From the NCBI GenBank assembly GCA_964015035.1, contig CAXHCA010000007.1, positions 22,520-86,519 on the forward strand: a stretch of 64,000 nt of DNA, written 5' to 3'. The notes beneath the pieces were generated by a model. That model did not search any database. It had not been told where the DNA came from and saw only the letters and a program-made list of their open reading frames with translations. The first letter of the stretch is position 1. Every line of letters starts with the position of its first letter. The position numbers were made by a program, and so were the translations under genes. Of this stretch, positions 25,648 to 34,972 are shown piece after piece. Source of the stretch: BQJU01 sp964015035. GTDB lineage: Bacteria; Bacteroidota; Bacteroidia; Chitinophagales; Saprospiraceae.

Positions 25648-27327
25648 TTATAATTCGTCTGTTACACAACCAGCACTAGCTGAAGAAACGGTTTTGGCAT
25701 ATTTGATTAATAATCCACTATTGGCACGTAAGGGTGGGGGACTCCACTTATTTCTTCGGGCATTGATTTCCTCCTCGCTAAGGTTGGCATCTATGGTATT
25801 ATTGACCGCATCAATGGTGATTTCATCTCCATCTTTAAGTAGGCCAATGAGCCCGCCTACTTGAGCTTCTGGGGTGATGTGTCCAACCACAAAACCGTGT
25901 GTTCCTCCGGAAAAACGGCCATCAGTAATTAGAGCTACGTCATTGCCCAGTCCCTCTCCCATCAGTGCAGAAGTGGGTTTCAACATTTCCGGCATCCCTG
26001 GTGCTCCTTTCGGGCCAGAATAACGAATGACCAATACATCGCCAGCTTTGATTTTTTTGTCTTTGATGGCTTGGTTGGCTTCTGCTTCACTTTCATACAC
26101 TCGTGCCTTCCCTGTGAAGATTTCTCCTTCTTTACCGGTGATCTTGGCCACTGCTCCCTCTTCGGCGAGGTTGCCATACAAGATTTGTAAGTGACCGGTA
26201 GGTTTGATCGGCTGGTCAAAAGGTTTGATGATTTGCTGGTCTGTCGGTAGGTCGGGTACCTCGGCTAAGTTTTCAGCCAGTGTCTTTCCGGTTACGGTCA
26301 GACAATCACCATCGATATACCCATGCTTGAGGAGCAACTTCATGACTCCCGGAACGCCACCGATCTTAAAGAGATCTTCCATCACGTATTTGCCGCTGGG
26401 TTTGAGGTCGGCCAGGAAGGGGGTCTTATCGCTGATGCGTTGGAAATCATCAAGGGAGATATCTACTTTTACGGCTTTGGCCATTGCAATTAAATGTAGA
26501 ACAGCATTGGTTGATCCACCTAAGACCATGATCAGGGTAATGGCATTTTCAAAAGCCTTCTTGGTCATGATATCGCGGGGTTTGATATCGTGCTCCAATA
26601 AGTAGCGAATGGCCTTGCCAATCCGTTGGCAATCAGCGGTTTTTTCAGGACTAATTGCTGGATAAGAAGAGTTGTAGGGTAGACTCATACCCATGGCTTC
26701 AATAGCCGAGGCCATTGTATTGGCCGTGTACATTCCCCCACAGGCACCAGGACCTGGACAAGCTTTTTTTACCACTTGCCGAAAGTCTTCTTCTGCAATA
26801 CTACCCGCAATTTTTTGACCATGAGCTTCAAAAGCCGAAACAATGTCTAACTTTTGTTTCAGGTGACAGCCAGGGTTGATGGTCCCACCATAAACAAGAA
26901 TGGCGGGGCGGTTCAAGCGTCCCAAGGCGATCATCGCGCCAGGCATGTTTTTGTCACAACCAACTACGGGGACAACAGCATCGTACCATTGGGCAGAAGC
27001 CACCGTTTCAATAGAATCTGCGATAAGATCTCGCGAGGGCAATGAGAATCGCATGCCATCTGTACCCATGGACATGCCATCACTCACTCCGATGGTATGG
27101 AAAATTAATCCTACAAGATCTTGTTCGACAACGCCTTTTTTTACTTCATCGGCCAAACCGTTGAGGTGCATATTACAAGTGTTGCCTTCCCATCCGGTGC
27201 TGACAATGCCCACTTGTGCTTTCTTCATGTCTTCGTCACTCAGGCCTACACCGTACAACATGGCTTGGGCACCAGGTAGGGTGTCATCCTGAGTAATTCG
27301 TTTGCTGTATTTATTTAGTTCTTCCAT
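25648..27327 (-). CDS. ilvD: Dihydroxy-acid dehydratase
   Basis: The 559-residue protein has the three cysteine motifs that hold the Fe-S cluster in IlvD: GNTCNMHL, GCDKNMPG and PGPGACGGMYTANTMA, with the C-terminal signature TDGRFSGGTHGFVVGH. It dehydrates 2,3-dihydroxy-isovalerate and -methylvalerate. It is the first structural gene of ilvDBN. About 185 bases separate its start from the attenuator hairpin. ilvC and leu genes are not in the window. Confidence 0.96.
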   Translation of the reverse strand: MEELNKYSKRITQDDTLPGAQAMLYGVGLSDEDMKKAQVGIVSTGWEGNTCNMHLNGLADEVKKGVVEQDLVGLIFHTIGVSDGMSMGTDGMRFSLPSRDLIADSIETVASAQWYDAVVPVVGCDKNMPGAMIALGRLNRPAILVYGGTINPGCHLKQKLDIVSAFEAHGQKIAGSIAEEDFRQVVKKACPGPGACGGMYTANTMASAIEAMGMSLPYNSSYPAISPEKTADCQRIGKAIRYLLEHDIKPRDIMTKKAFENAITLIMVLGGSTNAVLHLIAMAKAVKVDISLDDFQRISDKTPFLADLKPSGKYVMEDLFKIGGVPGVMKLLLKHGYIDGDCLTVTGKTLAENLAEVPDLPTDQQIIKPFDQPIKPTGHLQILYGNLAEEGAVAKITGKEGEIFTGKARVYESEAEANQAIKDKKIKAGDVLVIRYSGPKGAPGMPEMLKPTSALMGEGLGNDVALITDGRFSGGTHGFVVGHITPEAQVGGLIGLLKDGDEITIDAVNNTIDANLSEEEINARRNKWSPPPLRANSGLLIKYAKTVSSASAGCVTDEL

Positions 27328-27511
27328 CTATTTGTTGATTTAAAATAAAGGTAAATGGCTGTTTGTAGTTTTTTGAATTAAAAAATCGGAGTGTTACGAG
27401 ACTTAGTAGGGGTTCTTTTTGGTTAAAAAATTGATTATCAATGACTTATTTGTGTTCGACTTACGAACTTAGCAACGGGGTAAGCCACGGCCCTGTCTGT
27501 GTAAGTCCCAA

Positions 27512-27547
27512 AAAAAAAGCCGTCCTCCCAAGGAGAACGGCTTTTTT
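27512..27547 (-). terminator. ilv attenuator terminator (3:4 hairpin)
   Basis: On the minus strand a ten-pair stem (GCCGTTCTCC with GGAGGACGGC, one G-U) is extended by seven A-T pairs and followed by a T run. It begins about 23 bases after the leader-peptide stop. Its 5' arm contains CCGTTCTC (27533-27540), complementary to GAGAATGG at 27559-27566, giving a competing antiterminator pairing. It could also serve as the ordinary terminator of the OMP gene at 27689, but the leader ORF between them argues for attenuation. Confidence 0.85.
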
Positions 27548-27558
27548 TAAGCACAATA

Positions 27559-27609
27559 CCATTCTCTTATCAAGGCCACATCATTACGACGACCACAATA
27601 ATAAGAATG
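27559..27609 (-). promoter_or_regulatory. ilv attenuator segments 1 and 2 (pause and antiterminator arms)
   Basis: Segment 1 (CATTCTTAT, 27601-27609) lies inside the Ile/Leu codon run of the leader. Segment 2 (27559-27570) directly follows the leader stop. Segment 1 can pair with ATAAGAGAATG of segment 2, nine pairs with a two-base bulge. Alternatively segment 2 (GAGAATGG) pairs with the 5' arm of the terminator over eight positions, one of them G-U. A ribosome stalled at the Ile/Leu/Val codons would cover segment 1 and favour the antiterminator. Confidence 0.75.
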
Positions 27610-27638
27610 CTAATAATATTGTTGCTGAATTGCTGCAT
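27570..27638 (-). CDS. ilvL: ilv leader peptide (attenuation)
   Basis: This is a 22-codon ORF, read on the minus strand, upstream of ilvD. Residues 6-18 are NNIISILIIVVVV; ten of the 22 residues are Ile (5), Val (4) or Leu (1), exactly the amino acids made by the operon. Tandem stops TGA-TAA end it. It is followed by mutually exclusive hairpins and a strong terminator. A candidate promoter (CTTG, 20 bases, then CACATTTG, one mismatch to TAnnTTTG) lies just upstream, which would leave an extremely short 5' leader. The peptide has no role beyond sensing charged branched-chain tRNAs by ribosome stalling. Confidence 0.88.
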   Translation of the reverse strand: MQQFSNNIISILIIVVVVMMWP

Positions 27639-27688
27639 AGCTTGACAAATGTGTATAAATTTTGGGATAGTCACAAGTTTTCCGGAAA

Positions 27689-28360
27689 TTAATTGTCAAA
27701 GCGCAAGCCTACATGCACCCCCAGGTACCAGGCCATTAGGGCTTCAGATTCAGAGGAAACGGGGTCTTCAGGAGCAGTGGTGTTTAAAAAATCGTCAAGA
27801 TTCCAATTGTAACTCGGGAAATAACGAAGTCCTCCAAATGGAGTGACAGTGACATAATCATTAATTCCCACATCAAACCCCAATCCTGCGCCAATGCTAA
27901 ATGTGGAGACATCCGTTTCTCTGGTCTTGTCCCCCCAGGCGTAGGTTTGGGTGACATAGCTAAAGCCAGGAGAAAGTTGCAGGAAAAGTCCTTTTTCCAG
28001 GGTGGGGCCTTCTTTGGAAAAGGTAGGACAATCACAATCACCGGCAAAATTTAGAAAATAAATGCGCGTATTGAAGTAGACATTAAAGTGCTGAATTTTA
28101 GCGTCAAAACTTAAGTTTTCCAAGGATTCGTTAGCCGTGCTATAATTGAATTCGGGCAGAAATTCGATCCGTTTGTTTTTTAAACGAAACCAATAATTAA
28201 TGCCCACTGCTGGACCATTGGCCTTAAATTCAACGCTTTCACTTCCTTCCGGCATTAACACTTTCGCTTCGGGCATAAAATAACTGGCATTAATGCCAAA
28301 CTGAGCTGAAAGGTTGGCAGCGATGAGTAAAAACAAACAGATAGTAAGGTAGCGGAGCAT
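27689..28360 (-). CDS. Outer-membrane beta-barrel protein
   Basis: I start at the Met giving the signal peptide MLRYLTICLFLLIAANLSAQ (223 residues); the frame extends 12 codons further upstream but without improving it. The mature part has alternating beta strands (GINASYFMP, VGINYWFRL, IEFLPEFNYS, YFNTRIYFLNF, GLFLQLSPGFSYV, FSIGAGLGFDVG, VTVTPFGGLRYFP) and ends in AWYLGVHVGLRFDN, a typical barrel C-terminus. Its function is unknown. Its 3' end faces the ilv leader region on the same strand. Confidence 0.75.
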   Translation of the reverse strand: MLRYLTICLFLLIAANLSAQFGINASYFMPEAKVLMPEGSESVEFKANGPAVGINYWFRLKNKRIEFLPEFNYSTANESLENLSFDAKIQHFNVYFNTRIYFLNFAGDCDCPTFSKEGPTLEKGLFLQLSPGFSYVTQTYAWGDKTRETDVSTFSIGAGLGFDVGINDYVTVTPFGGLRYFPSYNWNLDDFLNTTAPEDPVSSESEALMAWYLGVHVGLRFDN

Positions 28361-28470
28361 AAACTTTCGGTTTTGTTGATTTATATATGAAGTCAAGGTA
28401 AGACAAAAAAGTTTTATTAGCTTATCTAACTAATTAACGCAAAATCGGTTTCCGTTGTATAGAAGTTGCC

Positions 28471-28478
28471 TATCTTTG
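28471..28478 (+). promoter_or_regulatory. TAnnTTTG -7 box for rimO
   Basis: TATCTTTG lies 33 bases before the ATG at 28511. It lies downstream of the alternative in-frame start at 28466, so that start would not be transcribed from this promoter. Confidence 0.55.
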
Positions 28479-28510
28479 TGCACTTTTCGGGCAGAGAAAT
28501 ACTCGAGTTT

Positions 28511-29821
28511 ATGAAGACGAAGACGTTAAGAAGTGATAAAGTAAATGTAATCACGCTGGGTTGTTCAAAAAATCTGGTGGATTCAGAGAATATCATTACC
28601 CAATTGCGGGGCAATGACTATGATGTGGTGCATGATAGTAATGAGGATGCCAATGTAATTATTGTGAATACTTGTGGGTTTATTGATTTGGCCAAAGAGG
28701 AATCGGTGAATACGATTCTAGAATACGCCGAAATGAAAAAGCAGGGGGGGATCGATAAACTGTATGTGACCGGATGTTTATCACAGCGTTATAAAGACGA
28801 TCTGGAAAAAGAAATTCCAGAAGTAGACGCCTATTTCGGTACGTTGGAATTGCCGGGTTTGCTGGCCAAACTCAATGCCGATTATAAACACGAACTGATT
28901 GGAGAGCGCGTCACTACTACGCCACAGCATTTTGCCTATCTCAAAATTTCAGAAGGTTGTAATCGTACCTGTTCTTTTTGTGCCATCCCGTTGATGCGGG
29001 GAAAACACATTTCCAGATCAATCGAGGATTTGGTAGCCGAGGCGAGAAACCTGGCGAGAATGGGGGTAAAGGAACTGATGTTGATCGCGCAGGAATTGAC
29101 CTATTATGGACTTGATCTTTATAAAAGGCGGGAATTGCCTCGACTATTGGAAGCCTTGGCTGAGGTAGAGGGTATTGAGTGGATTCGTTTGCATTATGCT
29201 TATCCCAGCAAGTTTCCGACTGAGATTTTTGAAGTCATGGCTCGTCGTCCGGAGGTGTGCAATTACTTGGATATGCCGTTACAGCATGCCAGTGATGGCG
29301 TATTGGACCGCATGCGCCGTCAAATTACGCGACGAGAAACGGAGGCATTGATCCAGACGGCCCGGGAAATGGTACCTGATTTGACATTGCGTACCACCTT
29401 GTTGGTTGGTTTTCCTGGAGAGACGGAGGCGGAATTTGAAGAACTTTGTGATTTTGTACAAAAGATGCGTTTTGACCGTTTAGGGGTTTTCCAATATTCC
29501 CATGAGGAGGGTACCAGTGGTTTTCAATTGGTCGATGATGTACCTGCTGAGGTGAAGGCCGAACGCGCCAATCGCATTATGGAAATTCAACAGGAAATTT
29601 CTTTCGAAAAAAATCAGGAGCAGGTAGGAAAAACACAAAAGGTCCTTTTTGATCGCAAGGAAGGTGAATTTTTTGTGGGCCGTACGGAAGGAGATTCACC
29701 GGAGGTAGATAATGAAGTATTGGTGGCCGCAAAAGAGCAGTATGTAAGGGTAGGGGACTTCGCGATGGTAAAGATTACCGAAGCCACCGATTATGATCTT
29801 TATGGAGAATTGGTTTTATAA
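28511..29821 (+). CDS. rimO: Ribosomal protein S12 methylthiotransferase
   Basis: The 436-residue protein has the three MTTase domains: an N-terminal UPF0004 domain with Cys residues in TLGCSKNLVDSE, NTCGFID and VTGCLSQRY; a radical-SAM core with CNRTCSFCAIP; and a C-terminal TRAM domain (last ~65 residues). LGCSKN and PLMRGKHISRSIEDLVAEA favour RimO over MiaB. It adds a methylthio group to the conserved aspartate of ribosomal protein S12. The start at 28511 is chosen because the promoter box lies upstream of it but after the next longer start. Confidence 0.94.
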   Translation: MKTKTLRSDKVNVITLGCSKNLVDSENIITQLRGNDYDVVHDSNEDANVIIVNTCGFIDLAKEESVNTILEYAEMKKQGGIDKLYVTGCLSQRYKDDLEKEIPEVDAYFGTLELPGLLAKLNADYKHELIGERVTTTPQHFAYLKISEGCNRTCSFCAIPLMRGKHISRSIEDLVAEARNLARMGVKELMLIAQELTYYGLDLYKRRELPRLLEALAEVEGIEWIRLHYAYPSKFPTEIFEVMARRPEVCNYLDMPLQHASDGVLDRMRRQITRRETEALIQTAREMVPDLTLRTTLLVGFPGETEAEFEELCDFVQKMRFDRLGVFQYSHEEGTSGFQLVDDVPAEVKAERANRIMEIQQEISFEKNQEQVGKTQKVLFDRKEGEFFVGRTEGDSPEVDNEVLVAAKEQYVRVGDFAMVKITEATDYDLYGELVL

Positions 29822-29876
29822 AGAAAGCTTGCTATTTATTAAACAATATGCCGGTCCTTTTCTTTTCTAATGGTAA

Positions 29877-30353
29877 ATGAACAACGGAATGGCAAACACA
29901 TCTGGTTCGATCTTTGATAAAGCGTACAATCCAGTATACCAGGCTATGGTAGCCTTGGCAGGAATAGTTGTTTTTATTCTTATCTCTAAAGTGGTGAGTT
30001 TTTCGGGTTTGTTGGATGTTCCCGAGCGTTTTCCCTGGTTGACTGCGGCCTCTTTTATTTTGCTGTTTTCCCTTTTTAATAGTGTCTTTTCCTTAGCAAC
30101 GGATAATATGGTGAAGTATTGGGGGAAATCGATCTACTGCTTTTTAGGGGTGGCGATAGGGTCGGGATTGGTGGCTTACCTGTTTTCTTCGATTCCCATC
30201 AGTGAAGCAGGCTCTTATCGTTGGATCTATTTTGTTCTGACTATTGGTTACCTTGTTTTCTTAAGTATGATGGCGACCATTCGCAGGATCGTTGAATTTG
30301 CCCAAAAAGAAGAGTGGAATCATCCACGCATTCGGAGGAGGAATAAAAAGTAA
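29877..30353 (+). CDS. Hypothetical four-helix membrane protein
   Basis: I do not recognise a family for this 158-residue protein. It has four predicted transmembrane helices (about residues 23-42, 54-74, 84-104 and 116-136) separated by short loops. The C-terminus is strongly basic (RIRRRNKK), which suggests it faces the cytoplasm. It follows rimO by 55 bases on the same strand and may be co-transcribed, but no functional connection is evident. Confidence 0.65.
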   Translation: MNNGMANTSGSIFDKAYNPVYQAMVALAGIVVFILISKVVSFSGLLDVPERFPWLTAASFILLFSLFNSVFSLATDNMVKYWGKSIYCFLGVAIGSGLVAYLFSSIPISEAGSYRWIYFVLTIGYLVFLSMMATIRRIVEFAQKEEWNHPRIRRRNKK

Positions 30354-30487
30354 ATCTACTGTCGCATTCCGACACTTGATCCATTGAAAATCTTTGTAAA
30401 ATCGCTATTTTACAACTATTGGATTGAGGTCCACGTTGAAATGTAAAGCTGCTAAATGGCAGTATCCATATCACCAAACAAAATATC

Positions 30488-31057
30488 ATGAGAAAGAATA
30501 TCTATTGGGTGTTATGCCCACTACTGGTTGTCTTTAGTATTTCTTGCAATCAAGCTCAAAAAAATAAGGTCAGCAGGGCCGATCAAGGTGCTGTAGAAAA
30601 AGCAATGGCCCATGAGTACGACGGTCCATTTATTGGTCTCGATGGCGATACCCTGGGCAAGGTGGTGAAATCTGAATCGGAGTGGAAATCTGAATTGGGT
30701 GAAGAAGCCTATCATGTTTTGCGTGAAGCAGGGACAGAAAGGGCCTTCACCGGTAATCTGTGGGACAATAAGAAAGAAGGGGTTTACATCTGTGGAGGAT
30801 GTGGGCTTCCATTATTTAGCTCCGGCACTAAATTTAAGTCAGGAACGGGATGGCCTAGCTTTTATGAACCCATCAATGAAGTGAATGTAGAAGAGAAAGT
30901 CGATGATAGCTATGGTATGTTGCGAACCGAGGTGCTTTGCGCTCGCTGTAAAGGACATTTGGGACATGTATTTTCAGATGGACCTAAACCAACCGGATTG
31001 CGCTATTGCATCAATTCTGTGTCATTGGCTTTTGTTGAACAGAAGCCGAAGAACTAG
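30488..31057 (+). CDS. msrB: Peptide-methionine (R)-S-oxide reductase, exported
   Basis: The 189-residue protein has a lipoprotein-like signal (VVFSISC, Cys20) and a SelR domain: zinc cysteines in CGGCGLPLF and CARCKGHLGH, GTGWPSFYEPI, HVFSDGP and the catalytic Cys in RYCINSVS. It reduces methionine-R-sulfoxide in proteins, here in the cell envelope. Only the B domain is present; no MsrA is fused or adjacent. Confidence 0.93.
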   Translation: MRKNIYWVLCPLLVVFSISCNQAQKNKVSRADQGAVEKAMAHEYDGPFIGLDGDTLGKVVKSESEWKSELGEEAYHVLREAGTERAFTGNLWDNKKEGVYICGGCGLPLFSSGTKFKSGTGWPSFYEPINEVNVEEKVDDSYGMLRTEVLCARCKGHLGHVFSDGPKPTGLRYCINSVSLAFVEQKPKN

Positions 31058-31087
31058 AGTACCCAACGAAGAAGTGGCCATAAAAAT

Positions 31088-31127
31088 AAAAGGGACACCG
31101 ATCAAGCTGATCGATGTCCCTTTTTTT
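31088..31127. terminator. Bidirectional terminator between msrB and the T9SS protein gene
   Basis: The stem GGGACACCGATCA / TGATCGATGTCCC (one mismatch, three-base loop) is flanked by A and T runs and lies between convergent genes. Confidence 0.85.
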
Positions 31128-31144
31128 ATGGTGCGTTAGTGTGA

Positions 31145-33823
31145 TTAACGGCTAATCACTAATCTCTGTGTAGACTGGCGTTTTCCATCAGTCAGGTGTA
31201 CAAAGTAAACACCTTCAGCCAAGTTATTGACATTGAGTTCCAGCGTACCATTCAGGGCTTGGTTAACCACCTGTTGTTGCATTACGGCACCAACAGTATT
31301 GGTTAGTTTCACCTGTAAGTCCAAGCTTTCTTCAAAGTTGAAAGACAAGGATACATTGTTGTTTGCCGGATTAGGGAACAGGTTGATGGCTTCTTGGAAA
31401 GCCAAATCCTCAGTACCAACGATTTGCTCAACAGTTACGGTCACAACCACATCATCAACACATCCGGTAGCATCGCTAATGGTTACACTATAATCGCCAC
31501 TAGCAAGGCCCGTGATTGACTCTGTGGTTTCACCATTGCTCCAGGCGTAAGTATAGGCTCCTGAACCTCCGGAAACTGCCGCAGAAGCTTCTCCGTTGTT
31601 GCCGGGAGGAACCATTTCTGGAACACTAGCGCTAGTTGCTGCCAGAGCATCCAATTGTGGAAGTAAGTTCACTACGTGGAAGGTACCAACGGCTACACAC
31701 CCTTCAGAGAAGTCAAGTCCAGAAAGACTACCATCAACATTAATGGCATTGGAGAATACCAAAGGTGCCATATAGTAAGTACCGGGCGCCAACGATGCTC
31801 CGTCATTCACCAATGCTGGTGTGTAAGGAGTTGCTGAACCGCCAAAAGCACCAAAGAAACTAGCTTCCGTGAATGGAGAAGTCGTCCCGGTAACATCTTC
31901 GGTCCAAACACCCCAACGGAACTGCGTCAAATTGGTCGCATCCCCATCGTTAGGAATTACCACACCTTCAATGGTGAAAGAGGTCGTTTCACCAAAACAT
32001 ACGTTTTCCAGCAAGTTTTCAGAAGTACCTGGATTAATATCTGCACAAGTAATCAGGTTGATACTGGTAAACTGAACACAGAACTCGCCAGCTGCACCAT
32101 CATATCCATCAACCATCATGTAGTATGTGGTACCAGGGGTGGTCTGAAGAGTTACCAGTGAGGCATAGATATCTGGATCAATGCTGCCATCTTCATTACA
32201 TGCAACAGGAGTTAGGTTACTACAATCATCTCCTTCATAAACGGCAATTTGAGAATCGCCAGTAGTGATATACCCGGTTGCAGTTCCCCCACAGTTGGTC
32301 GTCGTAATCTCATAAGTACCGCCATCACCTACAAAGGTGTACCATACTGGGTTTTCTAATGTACCTGGATCTTCTAAGAAACACTCAAAACCCTCAGTAG
32401 GCTCCGTTCCGTCAACAAGAGCATCGGTATTGTCATACATCGGAGAGGTTTGAGGTACGTTGTCTGCTCCACCAAGTAAGCTGGTTAAGTCTGCTGCATC
32501 AGCGCAAGCATCCGGCGTAGCAAATTGAGTGGTCACTACACGGAAGTGATAATCATCAGTTTCGGCAGTCCAGTTTGTGCCATCAAAAGAGAAGGTACGA
32601 TTGGCAACGCCGGGAGTAGTTTGTACCAACCAAACTTCTCCTTCTGGAACAGTGAAACCGACAAAAATATCCCCCGTTAAGCCAGCCAGCTCAGCCATAT
32701 ATGGACGCAAGTCCACTCTGGTCATTGGGCTATTATTATCAAGGGTTGCTTCAGGAGTCACAGTGAATGGAGTCACCAAATCTGCGCCTGGCACGCCTCC
32801 ATTGTCGTCCCAAATGTGGAATTCAAAATCGCTATTTGGTCGATTGCTATCCGTATAATTTCTAATCAAGGCATATGCGACATCAGCGGTACCATTTAAA
32901 GACACTCGTACAGCAGAACCTAATAGTCCACCAGCTGATGCCGGGCCATAGGAATTGACAAAATTCACTACAGCATTGTCGTAAAAGACATGTTGACCAG
33001 CAATGTAACTAAAAGTAGAGGTGATGATCGTATTTGAGTTTTCAGAATCATCTATAACCTCCAGATAATAATCTACCTGAGCACCAGCTGCCTGCGCAGG
33101 AATGATGAAGCCGTAGAAGTTGTTGAGTACGTTAATTCCACCAATGCCAACTGCTGCGCCACCATCTACAGAGTACCATAAGATGGCCGTGTCAATGCCA
33201 GAAATGTCTACAATTTCAGCAAATTGAACAACATCCGTTGGAGAGCCTTCATAAAATGCTGGTGGCGTATGCAATACCAATGGTGCAGAGTTGTCTACAT
33301 CAGAGCTGGTAATTTCAAAGTCGTCAATGTAAATACCATCAACTTCATATCCTCCATCAGAGAAAAAGCGGAAACGCACCCGTACATCAGCATTGCCTAC
33401 CAATCCTCCCAAAGAATAAGAATACTCTACCCAAGGGTCTAAATTGCCTTCCCCCAAAAAGGTGGCGATATTCACCCAGGTAGCGCCGCCATCGGCACTT
33501 GCCTCAACGAAGCAGTAGTCAAAGTTACCACCTTCGATGTCATAAATAGCGGAAAAAGAAACATTTGCATCAAGTGCTGCCGATAGGTCTACACCTGTAG
33601 CCATGGTCGCCGATATGTTTTGATCGGGTAGGTAGTTACCGTCTGGACTATCGGTCAAAGAATTTGAGGGAGAATTTGACTGTGCTGTCGTCAATCCCCA
33701 ACTTCCTTCCAGAACCCAATTGGCTGTTCCCGATTCAAAGTCATCAGAGAATTCAACAGTTTGGGCAAAAACAGCAAAATTAGTCAAAAGACAAGCTGTT
33801 AAAAAGAGTAATAGTCTCTTCAT
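31145..33823 (-). CDS. Secreted multidomain protein with SprB repeat and T9SS sorting domain
   Basis: This is an 892-residue exported protein. The signal peptide ends in FAQT. The N-terminal ~170 residues are a beta-sandwich resembling MAM/CUB or immune-inhibitor-like jelly-roll domains (DDFESGTANWVLEGSWG). Two pre-peptidase-like beta domains and a long acidic region follow. An SprB repeat (GEASAAVSGGSGAYTYAWSNG, quoted in part) precedes a type A sorting domain (NLFPNPANNNVSLSF... GVYFVHL... RLVISR). The protein should cross the outer membrane through the type IX system and lose its tail. No enzyme active site was recognised; adhesion is plausible. Confidence 0.85.
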   Translation of the reverse strand: MKRLLLFLTACLLTNFAVFAQTVEFSDDFESGTANWVLEGSWGLTTAQSNSPSNSLTDSPDGNYLPDQNISATMATGVDLSAALDANVSFSAIYDIEGGNFDYCFVEASADGGATWVNIATFLGEGNLDPWVEYSYSLGGLVGNADVRVRFRFFSDGGYEVDGIYIDDFEITSSDVDNSAPLVLHTPPAFYEGSPTDVVQFAEIVDISGIDTAILWYSVDGGAAVGIGGINVLNNFYGFIIPAQAAGAQVDYYLEVIDDSENSNTIITSTFSYIAGQHVFYDNAVVNFVNSYGPASAGGLLGSAVRVSLNGTADVAYALIRNYTDSNRPNSDFEFHIWDDNGGVPGADLVTPFTVTPEATLDNNSPMTRVDLRPYMAELAGLTGDIFVGFTVPEGEVWLVQTTPGVANRTFSFDGTNWTAETDDYHFRVVTTQFATPDACADAADLTSLLGGADNVPQTSPMYDNTDALVDGTEPTEGFECFLEDPGTLENPVWYTFVGDGGTYEITTTNCGGTATGYITTGDSQIAVYEGDDCSNLTPVACNEDGSIDPDIYASLVTLQTTPGTTYYMMVDGYDGAAGEFCVQFTSINLITCADINPGTSENLLENVCFGETTSFTIEGVVIPNDGDATNLTQFRWGVWTEDVTGTTSPFTEASFFGAFGGSATPYTPALVNDGASLAPGTYYMAPLVFSNAINVDGSLSGLDFSEGCVAVGTFHVVNLLPQLDALAATSASVPEMVPPGNNGEASAAVSGGSGAYTYAWSNGETTESITGLASGDYSVTISDATGCVDDVVVTVTVEQIVGTEDLAFQEAINLFPNPANNNVSLSFNFEESLDLQVKLTNTVGAVMQQQVVNQALNGTLELNVNNLAEGVYFVHLTDGKRQSTQRLVISR

Positions 33824-34013
33824 TGGAAAAGGTTTTAATAGTTAAAGACAAATGGATTTTATACAAGAAATGTTTATTAGAGCAAAGATTGGATGGTTTT
33901 GCAGCATTCGGGCGATTTTCGGATTTAGATAGATAGCATTAAATATGGGCACAATTTAAAAAAATATACCAATTTCGCCCCAAGGGAAGCATTATTTAAC
34001 AGTTGAAATCGGG

Positions 34014-34727
34014 CTATACTGTACGTTGTACGTCTTTTTGTAGTTTTTCTTTTCGGGCTTTTTTTTGCTCATTGTTGCTCTCATATATGGTATAGTTCTC
34101 ATATTTTACGGGATCTTTTTCTGCCCAAATATCCTTACCGATGTTACAAAGCACCACCAGCTCCTGATAGATTTTATTACCCTGTTCGATACGACGTTCC
34201 ACCGCAATATCTCTTTCTGCCACACGATCCTGCTGTATATTGAGTGCGGTCTCAAAAGTGGTACAGGCATCACTGACTTTCTTAATTACATTTTCGTTGA
34301 CACCAACTTCCGCCAGAAAATCAATTTGTTGTCGGGCTACCCGAACCACCCGACGGCCACAGAACAATAATTGGGCATCGGTCATATCTCCTAGTTTTGC
34401 AGTACCAAATTTTCGGTAGCGGCCAGAACGATTGCCATACTTCATGGCAACTCTAGTCATGATGCTGCGAATGGCAGTCTTGAGCTTTTCGGCCGCAGTA
34501 GCTTTCTTTTCAGTGGTGACCATCTGATCGCCAATTAACTCATCATCATCGGGGAGTTTTCGGAATTTATCACAGGTTGAGAAAAAAGCTTTTAAGCGCT
34601 CTGCACTAAAACCATATTGTTCAAATTGAGCAATATCTCGTTTCGCATAACGAATGCGCTCTAGCGCTTGTACGTATAAATCTGCGTCTGGGAAATTGTA
34701 CTTCCGATGCTGAGTTTGCTTCTTCAT
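34014..34727 (-). CDS. Conserved-looking hypothetical protein, helical
   Basis: I do not recognise this 237-residue soluble protein. It is highly charged and predicted largely alpha-helical, with a central basic stretch (KYGNRSGRYRKFG) and a lysine-rich C-terminus. There is no signal peptide or membrane helix. It stands alone between the T9SS protein gene and accC. Codon use looks like that of the neighbours, so there is no sign of recent transfer. Confidence 0.6.
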   Translation of the reverse strand: MKKQTQHRKYNFPDADLYVQALERIRYAKRDIAQFEQYGFSAERLKAFFSTCDKFRKLPDDDELIGDQMVTTEKKATAAEKLKTAIRSIMTRVAMKYGNRSGRYRKFGTAKLGDMTDAQLLFCGRRVVRVARQQIDFLAEVGVNENVIKKVSDACTTFETALNIQQDRVAERDIAVERRIEQGNKIYQELVVLCNIGKDIWAEKDPVKYENYTIYESNNEQKKARKEKLQKDVQRTV

Positions 34728-34972
34728 GACTCCTGATTTTTATCGAACATCAGCAAATTTAAGGAATCTAATGGTTAAAACAAAATATTTTCAATAAAAC
34801 CAGATTGGTTTTTTTTGTAAAAATATTTTACTCAGTTAAAATTTTCTTTCTAAGTTCAAAACAAAAAAATACCCCCTCCCAGACAAGTCAATACGCCAAT
34901 CCGAAAATGCACTCAGACTGGACGCATTGAGTGTGCTGAATATAAAAAGTCAATTACTTCTGTATCAATCTA

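Noticed and set aside
28466..28510. Longer N-terminus for rimO
   Set aside because: The TATCTTTG promoter box lies within this stretch, so it would not be transcribed from that promoter, and the extra residues are not family-like.
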